From an uncultured Granulicatella sp. (GTDB lineage Bacteria > Bacillota > Bacilli > Lactobacillales > Aerococcaceae), in the NCBI GenBank assembly GCA_934193545.1, contig CAKPVL010000033.1:1-14798 (forward strand): a stretch of 14,798 nucleotides of DNA, given 5' to 3'. Made by a program: the position numbers and the translations under genes. Below the pieces are notes generated by a model that was given only the letters and a program-made list of their open reading frames with translations, did not search any database and had not been told where the DNA came from. Shown here one piece after another: positions 6,372 through 14,798 of this stretch. Numbering within the stretch: the first letter of the stretch is position 1; every line of letters begins with the position of its first letter.

Positions 6372-7316
6372 ATGTTATTTCTAACATCTCTTGAGTCCAT
6401 TGTTCCGATTATTGCACTGATTGTGCTCGGATATTTCCTACAAGTAAAAGGCTGGTTCCATGATGATTTCGGCAATGATTTGTCTAAATTAATTATGAAT
6501 GTGGCCATGCCAGTATCAATTTTTGTTTCCGTGTTAAAGTATTTAACGCTAGAAAAGTTGATTAGCTTATCAGGAGGACTCGTTTATACATTTGTTGCTT
6601 TCGCTCTTGGATATATTGTGGCATTTTTAAGTGTCAAAGCTTTTAAAGTAGCACCAGGACGAAGAGGAACAGTCATTAATACATTCGTCAATGCGAATAC
6701 GATTTTTATTGGATTACCTCTGAACATCGCGTTGTTCGGTGACGATGCATTAGCTTACTTCTTGATTTACTATATTACAAATACGATTTCTACTTGGACA
6801 TTAGGTGTCTTCTTGATGACGAGTGACAGTAAGAGTGGGAAGAAGAAACAAGAATCTCATTTTGATTGGAAGAAATTACTTCCAGCACCATTACTCGGAT
6901 TTATTGTTTCAGTAGTCTTCTTGATTATTAATATTCCACTTCCTAGCTTTGTATCAAGTACATTAGGCTATGTAGGAGGATTAACCACTCCATTATCACT
7001 TGTATACATTGGGATTGTATTAGCTAAAGCAGGTATTAAGACGATTCGATTTGATAAAGATAGTATCGTAGCATTAGTAGGACGTTTTATCGTTGCCCCA
7101 GTATTAATGTTTGCGGTTCTTAAATTGATGGCACCTGGAATGGTTACTGCAGAATATCAAACGTTTATGATTCAATCTGCAACGCCTGCCTTAGCAGTGC
7201 TACCGATTTTAGCCAATCAAGGGGATGGGGATGTCGAATTCTCAACGAATATTGTCACTTTGAGTACAGTTCTATTTGTTATTGTCATTCCAATACTCCA
7301 AACAATTATTGGATAA
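6372..7316 (+). CDS. mleP: Malate permease, auxin efflux carrier (AEC) family
   Basis: Membrane carrier of the AEC family, predicted to import malate or exchange malate for lactate for the enzyme encoded just upstream. The 314-aa protein has about ten membrane segments in two halves: the first half covers about 8-130, a short charged loop (SDSKSGKKKQESHFDWKK) lies near 150-167, and the second half runs to the end. The conserved AEC stretch FVNANTIFIGLPLN (about 105-118) in the middle of the first half is intact. The start ATG at 6372 has AGGAGGTGA overlapping the end of mleS; the 12-nt gap and shared terminator downstream show co-transcription. Substrate is inferred from the operon, which is a well-known arrangement in lactic acid bacteria. 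Confidence 0.92.
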   Translation: MLFLTSLESIVPIIALIVLGYFLQVKGWFHDDFGNDLSKLIMNVAMPVSIFVSVLKYLTLEKLISLSGGLVYTFVAFALGYIVAFLSVKAFKVAPGRRGTVINTFVNANTIFIGLPLNIALFGDDALAYFLIYYITNTISTWTLGVFLMTSDSKSGKKKQESHFDWKKLLPAPLLGFIVSVVFLIINIPLPSFVSSTLGYVGGLTTPLSLVYIGIVLAKAGIKTIRFDKDSIVALVGRFIVAPVLMFAVLKLMAPGMVTAEYQTFMIQSATPALAVLPILANQGDGDVEFSTNIVTLSTVLFVIVIPILQTIIG

Positions 7317-7319
7317 TAG

Positions 7320-7353
7320 GGTTTCCCGGCTGAAAAGCTGGGAGCCTTTTTTA
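7320..7353 (+). terminator. Intrinsic terminator of mleS-mleP
   Basis: TCCCGGCT (7324-7331) pairs with AGCTGGGA (7336-7343) with one G-T wobble around a GAAA tetraloop; outer GG/CC pairs extend it. A T run follows at 7347-7352. Confidence 0.88.
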
Positions 7354-7385
7354 TTTTTAAAAGTTTGTTTGTAGCCAGTGATTTC

Positions 7386-7414
7386 TTGAAAAAAACAGCG
7401 TGGTACTATACTAT
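7386..7414 (+). promoter_or_regulatory. Promoter of glmU
   Basis: TTGAAA (7386-7391) is followed by overlapping -10 candidates TATACT (7407-7412, 15-bp spacer) and TACTAT (7409-7414, 17-bp spacer). The second has the better spacing. The start codon is 36 bp further on. Confidence 0.6.
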
Positions 7415-7449
7415 TAGAAGGTAGAAATTCAAAGAGCAAGGAGCTTATT

Positions 7450-8829
7450 ATGAAACAAAAATTCGGAATTATTTTAGCTGCGGGTAAAGGAACTCGTATG
7501 AAATCTTCTCTTTACAAAGTAATGCATCCAGTATGCGGCAAACCAATGGTAGAGCACGTTGTGGACCAAGTTGAAAAAACTGGAGCTACTGAAATCGTAG
7601 CGATTGTTGGACATGGTGCAGAAATGGTACAAAACCATCTTGGAGACCGTGTTTCTTATGCCGTTCAAGCAGAACAATTAGGAACAGGACATGCGGTGTT
7701 ACAAGCAGAATCTCTTCTAAAAGGAAAAGAAGGAACAACGATCGTTATCTGTGGAGACACTCCATTATTAACAAGCGAAACTCTTTCAGCTTTAATGGAA
7801 GAACATGAACGTACAGGCGCGAAAGCAACGATCCTTACAGCGATTGCCGAAGATCCAACTGGATACGGCCGTGTGATTCGTGACGCTGACGGTTCTGTTC
7901 TTAAAAATGTAGAACAAAAAGATGCCACTCCTGAAGAACAACAAGTAAAAGAAATCAACACGGGTACTTACTGCTTCGATAACGTAGCTCTTTTCAGTGC
8001 TTTACACGAAGTTGGTAACGACAACGCTCAAGGCGAGTACTACTTACCAGACGTATTAGAAATCTTGAAGAAACGTGGAGAAGTGGTTTCTGCTTACCCA
8101 ATGAAAGATTTCGACGAAGGAATGGGCGTGAACGACCGTGTAGCTCTTTCTAAAGCTGAAAAATACATGCGTAACCGTATCAACGAAGAACATATGCGTA
8201 ACGGGGTTACTTTCATCGACCCAGAAGCAACTTATATCGAATCAACTGTTCAAATCGGTGCGGACACTGTGATTGAACCAGGTGTTGTCTTAAAAGGCAA
8301 AACAGTCATTGGTTCAAACTGCTTCATCGGAGCACACAGCGTAGTTCGTGATAGCGTGTTAGAAGACGGCGTTCGTCTTGTAGCAGCAAACATCGAAGAA
8401 TCTCATATGAAACTAGACAGCAATGCAGGACCATTTGCACACTTACGTCCAAATTCTGTTTTAGGCGAACGCGTTCATGTGGGGAACTTTGTAGAAGTGA
8501 AGAACTCAACGCTTGGTGCTGATACGAAAGTAGGTCACTTAACATACATCGGGGATGCCGACCTTGGCGAAGATATTAACGTTGGTTGCGGAACTGTGTT
8601 TGTAAACTACGATGGTAAAAATAAACACCGTGCGACAATCGGTAGCCATGTATTTATCGGATGTAATGCCAATATCGTTGCGCCAGTTACAGTGGGCGAT
8701 GATGTATTTATCGCTGCAGGTTCAACGATTACTGAAGATGTTCCAGCTGGAGCACTTGCGATTGCGCGCAGTCGTCAAGTAAATAAAGAAGATTATGCTT
8801 CAAAATTACCATCTGCTCAAAAAGACTAA
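7450..8829 (+). CDS. glmU: Bifunctional GlmU: GlcN-1-P acetyltransferase / GlcNAc-1-P uridylyltransferase
   Basis: Makes UDP-N-acetylglucosamine, the entry precursor for peptidoglycan and wall teichoic acid. At 459 aa it is full length. Residues 1-230 are the uridylyltransferase domain with the nucleotide-binding signature LAAGKGTRM (9-17) and Lys23 in LYKVMH, and INTGTY near 175. The C-terminal half (about 250-450) is a left-handed beta helix of hexapeptide repeats that carries the acetyltransferase site, with [20 protein letters not shown] and the NYDG segment about 55 residues later. The ATG at 7450 has AAGGAG at good spacing. It has its own promoter after the mleP terminator, and prs follows 92 bp downstream, a pairing conserved widely in Firmicutes. 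Codon use is that of a highly expressed gene. Confidence 0.97.
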   Translation: MKQKFGIILAAGKGTRMKSSLYKVMHPVCGKPMVEHVVDQVEKTGATEIVAIVGHGAEMVQNHLGDRVSYAVQAEQLGTGHAVLQAESLLKGKEGTTIVICGDTPLLTSETLSALMEEHERTGAKATILTAIAEDPTGYGRVIRDADGSVLKNVEQKDATPEEQQVKEINTGTYCFDNVALFSALHEVGNDNAQGEYYLPDVLEILKKRGEVVSAYPMKDFDEGMGVNDRVALSKAEKYMRNRINEEHMRNGVTFIDPEATYIESTVQIGADTVIEPGVVLKGKTVIGSNCFIGAHSVVRDSVLEDGVRLVAANIEESHMKLDSNAGPFAHLRPNSVLGERVHVGNFVEVKNSTLGADTKVGHLTYIGDADLGEDINVGCGTVFVNYDGKNKHRATIGSHVFIGCNANIVAPVTVGDDVFIAAGSTITEDVPAGALAIARSRQVNKEDYASKLPSAQKD

Positions 8830-8859
8830 AATTTTTTCCAAAAATTTTTAGCAAAAATA

Positions 8860-8888
8860 TTCAAAATTTAAACAAAACACGGTATGAT
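8860..8888 (+). promoter_or_regulatory. Promoter of prs
   Basis: TTCAAA (8860-8865) and TATGAT (8883-8888) are 17 bp apart in a very A/T-rich 92-bp gap. There is no terminator hairpin after glmU, so prs is probably transcribed both from here and by read-through from glmU. Confidence 0.5.
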
Positions 8889-8921
8889 AGTACTATAAAA
8901 TAAACTTCGGGGGTTATCATT

Positions 8922-9899
8922 GTGGAACATTATTCCGATCCTAATTTAAAAATATTCGCTTTAAGCTCAAATCGTCCTTTAGCGGCAAAGATTGCTGAAG
9001 AAGTCGGTTTAGAACTTGGTAAAGTTTCTGTCACACAGTTCAGCGATGGTGAGATTAAAATCAATATCGATGAAAGTGTACGTGGTTGCCATGTGTATAT
9101 CGTTCAATCAACTTCTTATCCAGTAAATGATAACTTAATGGAGTTATTAATCATGGTAGATGCTTTACGCCGTGCGAGTGCAAAAACAATTAACATTGTT
9201 ATTCCTTACTATGGATACGCTCGTCAAGACCGTAAAGCACAATCTCGTGAACCAATCACAGCAAAATTAGTTGCAAACATGATTACTCAAGCCGGTGCAG
9301 ACCGTGTGTTAACACTTGATTTACACGCTGCCCAAATTCAAGGGTTCTTCGACATTCCAGTGGACCACTTATTAGGAGCTCCACTTCTTGCGAACCACTT
9401 CTTAGAAAACAACTTCAAAGATAAAGATATCGTTGTTGTATCTCCTGACCACGGTGGGGTAACTCGTGCTCGTAAAATGGCTGAGTTCTTACATGCACCA
9501 ATCGCGATTGTTGATAAACGTCGTCCAAAAGCAAACGTGGCAGAAGTCATGAACATTATCGGTGAAGTAAAAGGAAAAGTTGCCGTATTAATCGACGACA
9601 TGATTGATACAGCTGGAACAATCACACTTGCTGCACAAGCAATCAAAGATGCAGGTGCTGAAGAAGTGTACGCTTGCTGTACGCACGCCGTATTATCTGG
9701 CCCAGCGTTAGAACGTATCAACAACTCAGTGATTAAAGAAGTAGTTGTAACAGACTCAATCGAAGTTCCTGAAGAAAAAACAGGTGGCAAGATTGTTCAA
9801 ATCAGCGTAGACCAATTAATGGCGGAAGCAATTCGTCGTATTCACGAAAACCGCTCAGTGAGTCCGTTGTTTATCGAAAAATTTACCATTTTAGATTAA
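8922..9899 (+). CDS. prs: Ribose-phosphate pyrophosphokinase (PRPP synthetase)
   Basis: Transfers pyrophosphate from ATP to ribose 5-phosphate to make PRPP, used for purines, pyrimidines, NAD, histidine and tryptophan. The 325-aa protein is a class I, hexameric-type enzyme. The flexible segment [10 protein letters not shown] (96-105) includes ATP-contacting residues; [11 protein letters not shown] (133-143) is the family signature with a metal-binding histidine; KRRPK (199-203) is the catalytic flexible loop; and DDMIDTAGT (225-233) is the PRPP/ribose-5-phosphate loop. All key residues are present. The start is GTG at 8922, eight bases after a GGGGG ribosome site, and the N-terminus then aligns with the family. 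It follows glmU in the conserved Firmicute order and ends at a strong terminator. PRPP also links it loosely to niacin salvage encoded by niaX. Confidence 0.97.
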   Translation: MEHYSDPNLKIFALSSNRPLAAKIAEEVGLELGKVSVTQFSDGEIKINIDESVRGCHVYIVQSTSYPVNDNLMELLIMVDALRRASAKTINIVIPYYGYARQDRKAQSREPITAKLVANMITQAGADRVLTLDLHAAQIQGFFDIPVDHLLGAPLLANHFLENNFKDKDIVVVSPDHGGVTRARKMAEFLHAPIAIVDKRRPKANVAEVMNIIGEVKGKVAVLIDDMIDTAGTITLAAQAIKDAGAEEVYACCTHAVLSGPALERINNSVIKEVVVTDSIEVPEEKTGGKIVQISVDQLMAEAIRRIHENRSVSPLFIEKFTILD

Positions 9900-9916
9900 T
9901 AAAGAATTAGTAAAAT

Positions 9917-9951
9917 AAATGAGTCGAGGCTATGGTCTCGGCTCATTTTTG
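9917..9951 (+). terminator. Intrinsic terminator of prs
   Basis: AAATGAGTCGAGGC (9917-9930) pairs with the region ending GTCTCGGCTCATTT (9935-9948) with two G-T wobbles and the tetraloop TATG, followed by Ts. The next gene's ribosome site is only about 20 bp downstream. Confidence 0.9.
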
Positions 9952-9983
9952 TTTATACTGAATCTAACATAAAGGAGGTTTTC

Positions 9984-10454
9984 ATGAAACGAAAAGTGTC
10001 AAACAAAGCAGGGTGGTTTACCCTTATCTCATTTATTTGTTCGGTGATTACACTAGTGACGTTTGATGAGATGGATTCATCTGTAAAAACTATTGAAAAT
10101 ATGGACGAAATCGGTGCAGCTATTTTAGTGCTATTTTCAGCGATGACCATCGGCGGAATCTTCTGGATGGGGATTAATTATTGGCGCAAAACGTGTCTAG
10201 AAATTGAGGAGTTGCAACATACATCGGCTACTCCTGAAACGATTGAAGACTATTACAGAGCAACCGCAAAGGCTGTTCGCAAGGTTGGCTTTTCTGCCAT
10301 CATATTGGCGCTCATGATTGGAGTGTTCTCGCATTTCAATAGTATTATTGAAGTGATTGGTTTGGTGGTGTTCCTATTTGGAATTTGCATTTGCTTATTA
10401 TCGCTTGCGCCAAGATCGCTTGCAAAACAAATTCAGAAACAAAATATTCGATAA
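9984..10454 (+). CDS. Small membrane protein of unknown function, first of three
   Basis: I do not recognise this 156-aa protein. It has four likely membrane segments: about 10-28, 43-64, 98-117 and 121-140. Between the second and third is a charged segment (about 65-95) with WRKTCLEIEEL and TIEDYYRATAKAVRK, probably cytoplasmic. The N-terminus is KRK-rich without a cleavable signal, and the C-terminus is basic (SLAKQIQKQNIR). The start has a strong AAAGGAGG at 9972-9979. It is the first of three membrane-protein genes on the same strand with gaps of 16 and 25 bp, so one operon is likely. A TATACT at 9954-9959 could serve as -10, but no -35 is visible. No export, transport or immunity signature is seen. 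Confidence 0.75.
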   Translation: MKRKVSNKAGWFTLISFICSVITLVTFDEMDSSVKTIENMDEIGAAILVLFSAMTIGGIFWMGINYWRKTCLEIEELQHTSATPETIEDYYRATAKAVRKVGFSAIILALMIGVFSHFNSIIEVIGLVVFLFGICICLLSLAPRSLAKQIQKQNIR

Positions 10455-10470
10455 TTATTGGAGGTCTTTC

Positions 10471-10752
10471 ATGAAACTAGAGAAAGCAAAAAGTATTGCA
10501 GAAGTCTTGATGTGGCTAGGATTAGTGCCACAATGGATTTTCGCGACCAGTCGTGGCGTCCCAGGAGGGCTGTTGATTGCCATCTTTATTATGCCGATTT
10601 TCATGATTATGACGTTTGTTAGTTTCATGATGCACATTTTTATTGCGGTAGAAGAAAAATCGTTTAAAAATACTTGGTGGCAACTACTGATTACAGGGGC
10701 TTGGTTCATTTTTCAGGCATTGTTAGTCACTGGAGTGATTCACATTTGGTAA
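10471..10752 (+). CDS. Small three-helix membrane protein, paralogue of the next gene
   Basis: A 93-aa hydrophobic protein I cannot name. The start ATG 10471 is chosen because TTGGAGGTC lies at 10459-10467; a longer frame reaching back to 10357 would overlap the preceding gene and has no ribosome site. Three membrane segments are visible: about 9-25, 31-55 and 68-90, joined by a short charged loop VEEKSFKNTWW. It resembles the following protein along its length: EVLMWLGLVPQW against TVLMWISWALFF, and WWQLLITGAWF against GWQLALTGGFL, with similar spacing. The pair probably arose by tandem duplication. Function is unknown. Confidence 0.75.
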   Translation: MKLEKAKSIAEVLMWLGLVPQWIFATSRGVPGGLLIAIFIMPIFMIMTFVSFMMHIFIAVEEKSFKNTWWQLLITGAWFIFQALLVTGVIHIW

Positions 10753-10777
10753 GTAGAGGTTTAGGAGGCAGAGTTTT

Positions 10778-11092
10778 ATGGAAGCACGATGTTTTGAAAA
10801 ACAACCAGGGTTAGTAAAAATGCATAAAGTCGCTACTGTCTTGATGTGGATTTCGTGGGCTCTTTTCTTTGTGGCGATGCTAGGAACGTACAATTTTTTC
10901 TTAGCAGGGGAACAACTACTCCTTGTGATGCTGTCTATTATAGCAGTGGCGGAAGTGGGGTTCCTTCTCAGTTTCTCATTGTTTAGTTGGATTTCATTTC
11001 AACTAAAAACAGTGAACGAAACGGGATGGCAGTTAGCCTTGACAGGGGGATTTTTGATTACATTCTTGATGTTTACATTGAGACTCCTTTAA
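10778..11092 (+). CDS. Small membrane protein, paralogue of the preceding gene
   Basis: A 104-aa membrane protein of unknown function. A polar N-terminus of about 17 residues (with Cys5, and KQPGLVKMHKV) precedes segments at about 18-38, 44-72 and 83-103. The first and last segments match the upstream protein (VLMW near the start of helix one; (G/W)WQL.(I/L)TGG/A starting helix three), and the link SFQLKTVNETG corresponds to its charged loop. The ATG at 10778 has AGGAGG at 10763-10768. The end lies 13 nt before a possible small ORF and the dusB leader; no strong terminator follows at once, although a hairpin at 11163-11204 could end the operon. Confidence 0.75.
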   Translation: MEARCFEKQPGLVKMHKVATVLMWISWALFFVAMLGTYNFFLAGEQLLLVMLSIIAVAEVGFLLSFSLFSWISFQLKTVNETGWQLALTGGFLITFLMFTLRLL

Positions 11093-11105
11093 TAAGGGGA
11101 ATCAA

Positions 11106-11216
11106 ATGCAAGAAGGCGCGGGTTATGGTACAATAATCCGGCAAGAAATAAGTGAACTTAGCGCACGAGTCGCACTCACTATTGGTGATGCAGCTCGTGC
11201 TTTTCGATTGAGTTAG
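11106..11216 (+). CDS. Possible 36-aa small protein in the dusB leader
   Basis: An ATG at 11106 is preceded five bases away by AAGGGGA and opens a 36-codon frame ending with TAG at 11214-11216. The predicted peptide begins MQEGAGYGTIIRQEI and ends AARAFRLS; its middle could form an amphipathic helix. It is unlike its membrane-protein neighbours and matches no family I know. Against it, a plausible dusB promoter (11126-11134) and a long hairpin (11163-11200) lie inside the frame, so the frame may be fortuitous. Confidence 0.3.
   Translation: MQEGAGYGTIIRQEISELSARVALTIGDAARAFRLS
11126..11134 (+). promoter_or_regulatory. Extended -10 promoter of dusB
   Basis: TGGTACAAT is an extended -10 (TGnTACAAT), followed by AA. 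The same 11-mer TGGTACAATAA occurs ahead of lysS. No clear -35 is visible. Transcription would begin near 11141 and give a leader of about 125 nt. Confidence 0.5.
11163..11204 (+). other. Long hairpin in the dusB leader, possible attenuator or terminator
   Basis: GCACGAG (11163-11169) pairs with CTCGTGC (11194-11200), and inner bases continue the stem (GCA with TGC, TCAC with GTGA) around the loop TATTG, giving about 15 pairs with one mismatch, one wobble and one bulge. TTTT follows at 11201-11204. The short T run makes it a weak terminator; it could end the membrane-protein operon or control dusB. Confidence 0.45.
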
Positions 11217-11267
11217 AAAAAGTCGTTCACTTGATAGACGATTTAAAGATTGAAAAAGGAGATTAAG

Positions 11268-12284
11268 ATGAGTTTCAAAATTGGAGATATTCAAATTGAT
11301 AATAGCGTAGTTGTGGCCCCAATGGCTGGAATTTCAAACTCTGCTTTCCGTGTCACTGTAAAAGAATTCGGTGCTGGTTTAGTGGTTTGCGAAATGATCA
11401 GTGACAAAGGGATTCAATTTCGTAATGAAAAAACATTAAGCATGCTTCATATCGAGCCAAACGAGTATCCACTCAGCGTTCAAATTATGGGTGGGAACAA
11501 AGATACTTTAGTCGAGGCTGCGAAATACGTAGCTGAAAACACAGAAGCGGCGATTATTGATATCAACATGGGATGCCCTGTAAACAAAGTCATTAAAGCC
11601 GAAGCCGGAGCGAAATGGTTACTCGACCCAAATAAAGTATACGAAATGGTTGCGGCGGTTGTAGATGCAGTCGATAAACCTGTGACCGTGAAGATGCGTA
11701 CAGGATGGGACCACGAGCATTTATATGCGGTGGAAAATGCCCTTGCTGCAGAACGTGCAGGTGCTAGTGCTGTTGCGATGCATGGCCGTACTCGTGTTCA
11801 AATGTATGACGGGAAAGCCGACTGGGAAATCCTTGGTGAAGTGAAGAAGAACTTAACGCGCATTCCTTTAATCGGGAATGGGGATGTTCGTAGCCCAGAA
11901 GACGCGAAACGCATGATTGACATCGCAGGCGTGGACGGCGTGATGATTGGGCGTGCAGCCTTGGCGAACCCTTGGATGATTCGTCAAACAGTTCATTATT
12001 TAGAAACAGGCGAATTGCTTCCTGAAAATACCGTTCCAGAGAAAATCGAAATTGCAAAATTACACTTACAACGACTTGCAAACCTTAAAGGCGAAGCAGT
12101 TGCAACGAAAGAATTCCGTAAACTTGCAGGCTATTATTTAAAAGGAGTGCCACGTGCTTCTAAAACAAAAGTAGCTATTAATGAAGCTGAGAATTTACAA
12201 ACCGTTGAAGCGTTATTAGACCAATTCGTGGTCGAACATGTAGAGCGTGAAGAACGTCAAAAACAACGCTTGGCAGAAATTTAA
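11268..12284 (+). CDS. dusB: tRNA-dihydrouridine synthase (DusB-like)
   Basis: FMN- and NADPH-dependent enzyme that reduces specific uridines in the tRNA D-loop to dihydrouridine. I set the start at ATG 11268, six bases after AGGAG, rather than at the in-frame TTG 11250; this gives 338 aa, beginning MSFKIG as in relatives. A TIM-barrel domain covers about 10-245: FMN-binding APMAGI (17-22), catalytic Cys103 in [15 protein letters not shown] (141-147) and MHGRTR (171-176) with phosphate/FMN contacts, GNGDV (203-207), and GRAALANPW (228-236). A C-terminal helical tRNA-binding domain follows (about 250-338) with a highly charged tail EREERQKQR. lysS comes 94 bp downstream, the pairing conserved in Lactobacillales. 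DusB is the usual name for the Firmicute protein in this place; the exact uridine positions are not shown by sequence. Confidence 0.94.
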   Translation: MSFKIGDIQIDNSVVVAPMAGISNSAFRVTVKEFGAGLVVCEMISDKGIQFRNEKTLSMLHIEPNEYPLSVQIMGGNKDTLVEAAKYVAENTEAAIIDINMGCPVNKVIKAEAGAKWLLDPNKVYEMVAAVVDAVDKPVTVKMRTGWDHEHLYAVENALAAERAGASAVAMHGRTRVQMYDGKADWEILGEVKKNLTRIPLIGNGDVRSPEDAKRMIDIAGVDGVMIGRAALANPWMIRQTVHYLETGELLPENTVPEKIEIAKLHLQRLANLKGEAVATKEFRKLAGYYLKGVPRASKTKVAINEAENLQTVEALLDQFVVEHVEREERQKQRLAEI

Positions 12285-12312
12285 GCAAAAAGCCTTGAAA
12301 TACTTTCAATAA

Positions 12313-13884
<1,572 letters not shown>

Positions 13885-13897
13885 TATTGAATTTAGT

Positions 13898-13935
13898 GCC
13901 CCGTTTAAGGTTCGCCTTAGACGGGGTGTTTTTTT
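13898..13935 (+). terminator. Intrinsic terminator of lysS
   Basis: GCCCCGTTTAAGG (13898-13910) pairs with CCTTAGACGGGGT (13915-13927), 13 pairs with two wobbles, closed by a TTCG tetraloop and followed by a run of Ts. This is among the strongest hairpins in the window. Confidence 0.93.
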
Positions 13936-13945
13936 GTTTAACCGC

Positions 13946-13981
13946 AATTATCATATATGATAATTATCTTTTATGATAATT
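13946..13981. promoter_or_regulatory. Two overlapping 20-bp palindromic boxes
   Basis: AATTATCATATATGATAATT (13946-13965) is a perfect palindrome. AATTATCTTTTATGATAATT (13962-13981) has identical seven-base arms and differs only in two central bases. The boxes share AATT and are offset by 16 bp. At the junction GATAATTATC (13959-13968) is also palindromic. They lie about 70 bp upstream of the lrgA-type promoter and look like a cooperative operator. The regulator is unknown; a Fur/PerR-type arrangement is only a loose resemblance. Confidence 0.5.
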
Positions 13982-14051
13982 TCGAAAAGTGATTCAAGTT
14001 GAGAGCCTCGATTTAGAACACCAAAAGTAACAAATGTTCACAGTGTTGTAG

Positions 14052-14080
14052 TTGACTTTCCGTACATTTGAATATACTAT
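14052..14080 (+). promoter_or_regulatory. Promoter of the LrgA-LrgB type operon
   Basis: TTGACT (14052-14057) is followed by overlapping -10 candidates TATACT (14073-14078, 15-bp spacer) and TACTAT (14075-14080, 17-bp spacer), the same arrangement seen at glmU. Transcription would begin near 14086. Confidence 0.65.
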
Positions 14081-14089
14081 GAGGGCAAG

Positions 14090-14177
14090 TTGGAAGAGAG
14101 AGCTTTTCCAGAACGAATGTTATAGACGAAAGAGACCTGCACGCGATTCGAGCACGGCTTGAATGGGGTGTTTTTTT
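14090..14177 (+). ncRNA. Structured leader ending in an intrinsic terminator (attenuator or small RNA)
   Basis: From the predicted start near 14086, hairpin one pairs TGGAAGAG (14091-14098) with CTTTTCCA (14103-14110), loop AGAG. Hairpin two pairs ATTCGAGC (14146-14153) with GCTTGAAT (14157-14164), loop ACG, extended outward by CAC/GTG through two G-G mismatches, and is followed by seven Ts (14171-14177). CGAAT at 14114-14118 could pair with ATTCG at 14146-14150 and so disrupt hairpin two. The terminator lies between promoter and gene, so it should act either as an attenuator of the lrgA-type operon or as the end of a ~90-nt RNA. It matches no riboswitch class I know. Confidence 0.5.
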
Positions 14178-14192
14178 ACTAAAGGAGATCTA

Positions 14193-14564
14193 ATGAAATA
14201 TTTTAAACAGTTTGGCTGGATCATGATTGTGACCTGCATCGGTGAAATCATGAAATATTACATCCCTCTTCCGATTCCAGCAAGCATCTATGGACTCACC
14301 TTAATGATGGCTTTATTAATGACGGGTGTTGTTAAAATTGAAAAAGTATATCAAGCAGGAACGTTTTTAATCGAAATTATGTCGCTGATGTTTATTCCAG
14401 CTGCCGTTGGAATTATCGAGTCGTGGGATCAATTGCATCGTATTATTGTGCCAGTATCCATCATCACGATTATTACGACCTTTGCTGTTATGATTGTTTC
14501 TGGCAAGGTGACGCAGTTCGTCCTTGAGAAAGGAGCCCAAGATGGTGAATCAACTCGTTCTTAA
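14193..14564 (+). CDS. CidA/LrgA family holin-like membrane protein
   Basis: A 123-aa member of the CidA/LrgA family, small holin-like proteins that act with an LrgB-type partner in control of autolysis or, in several Firmicutes, in pyruvate or other small-metabolite traffic. Four membrane segments are visible: about 5-25, 28-47, 58-80 and 86-108. The family signature PLPIPASIYGL lies near 23-33, and MSLMFIPAAVGII near 65-77. I chose ATG 14193 because AAAGGAG is at 14181-14187; the in-frame ATG at 14163 lies inside the terminator stem. Its end overlaps the next gene by 23 bp, so the two are translated together. A terminator-bearing leader and upstream palindromes suggest tight control. Whether to name it CidA or LrgA is not decidable by sequence alone. 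No LytSR-type two-component genes are in the window. Confidence 0.88.
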   Translation: MKYFKQFGWIMIVTCIGEIMKYYIPLPIPASIYGLTLMMALLMTGVVKIEKVYQAGTFLIEIMSLMFIPAAVGIIESWDQLHRIIVPVSIITIITTFAVMIVSGKVTQFVLEKGAQDGESTRS

Positions 14565-14798
14565 TACAGCAACCATTGGGCTCGTGATTAGTATTATCGG
14601 TTTTGAAATTGGCGTATTTTTACGTGACCGATACAAATGGCCAATCTTCAATCCGCTACTTGTAGCGATTATTTTCGTCATTATCGTATTAAATGTCTTT
14701 AATATCGATTACGATAGCTATTACGCGAGTGCGGATAACTTAAGCTATCTCTTGACGCCCGCAACAGTTTGCTTAGCAATTCCGTTGTATCAACAAAT
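14542..14798 (+). CDS. LrgB family membrane protein, 5' part
   Basis: The reading frame starts with ATG 14542, six bases after AGGAG (14531-14535), overlaps the end of the LrgA-type gene, and is open to the window edge after 85 codons. The visible part begins MVNQLVLNTATIGLVISIIG and has membrane segments at about 5-25, 35-55 and 68-85. It includes the family's characteristic LLTPATVCLAIPLYQQ near the break, where LrgB proteins have a conserved TPATVALAxPLY. About two thirds of the protein must lie beyond the window. It is the obligate partner of the preceding gene in this family. Confidence 0.88.
   Translation, partial: MVNQLVLNTATIGLVISIIGFEIGVFLRDRYKWPIFNPLLVAIIFVIIVLNVFNIDYDSYYASADNLSYLLTPATVCLAIPLYQQ

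Larger units (their letters stand above)
13936..14192. other. Regulatory region between lysS and the LrgA-type gene
   Basis: No gene is visible here. After the lysS terminator come two overlapping 20-bp palindromes (13946-13981), about 70 bp without recognisable structure, a promoter (14052-14080), and a structured leader with two hairpins, the second being a terminator that ends 15 nt before the start codon. Confidence 0.75.

Noticed and set aside
9338..9790. 150-codon frame on the minus strand inside prs
   Set aside because: Fully antisense to a conserved gene, Ser/Thr/Ala-rich mirror-type composition, and no ribosome site.
10357..10470. Longer N-terminus for the 93-aa membrane protein
   Set aside because: It overlaps the previous gene in another frame without a ribosome site, while ATG 10471 has TTGGAGGTC at proper spacing.
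14086..14192. Known riboswitch class (T-box, preQ1, THF, fluoride, ZTP) before the LrgA-type gene
   Set aside because: None of the conserved core sequences that I know for these classes is present; only hairpin and terminator structure can be supported.

Overview
The window looks like chromosomal DNA of a low-GC, fermentative Gram-positive bacterium of the order Lactobacillales. Malolactic fermentation genes, an ECF niacin importer instead of a visible NAD-synthesis set, strong AGGAGG-type ribosome binding sites, TGnTATAAT promoters and hairpin-plus-T terminators all fit this. A Carnobacteriaceae/Granulicatella-like or enterococcal relative is my guess; the exact genus cannot be settled by reading alone. 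I see no rRNA, tRNA, CRISPR array, insertion sequence or phage gene.

Layout. (1) 1-1180: a secreted lipoprotein nuclease with its own promoter, ending in a strong hairpin shared with the convergent next unit. (2) 1181-2300, minus strand: niaX-niaR, a niacin transporter S component followed by the niacin-responsive repressor; the niaX promoter carries two palindrome-like boxes that are probably NiaR operators. (3) 2319-3420: a solitary Fic-domain protein with an N-terminal self-inhibition motif and a C-terminal winged helix, preceded by three TTCGCT repeats spaced exactly 11 bp. (4) 3423-7353: a malolactic module with a divergent LysR regulator (mleR), malolactic enzyme (mleS) and malate permease (mleP). 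The 423-bp gap between mleR and mleS is packed with dyads and holds what looks like a transcription-attenuation leader. (5) 7386-9951: glmU and prs, for cell-wall precursor and PRPP synthesis, each with a recognisable promoter. (6) 9984-11092: three small membrane proteins of unknown function, the last two apparently tandem paralogues. (7) 11093-13935: a tRNA-dihydrouridine synthase (dusB) and lysyl-tRNA synthetase (lysS), each driven by a TGGTACAATAA-type extended -10; the dusB leader holds a small possible ORF and a hairpin. (8) 13936-14798: tandem 20-bp palindromes, a promoter, a structured ~90-nt leader ending in an intrinsic terminator, then a CidA/LrgA-LrgB type pair, the second gene running off the window.

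The parts are mostly housekeeping or conserved accessory metabolism. The less ordinary material is regulatory: the niaX operator pair, the 11-bp repeats before fic, the mleR-mleS intergenic region, and the attenuator-like leader before the LrgA-type gene. All functional statements about these non-coding elements are inferences from base pairing and position.
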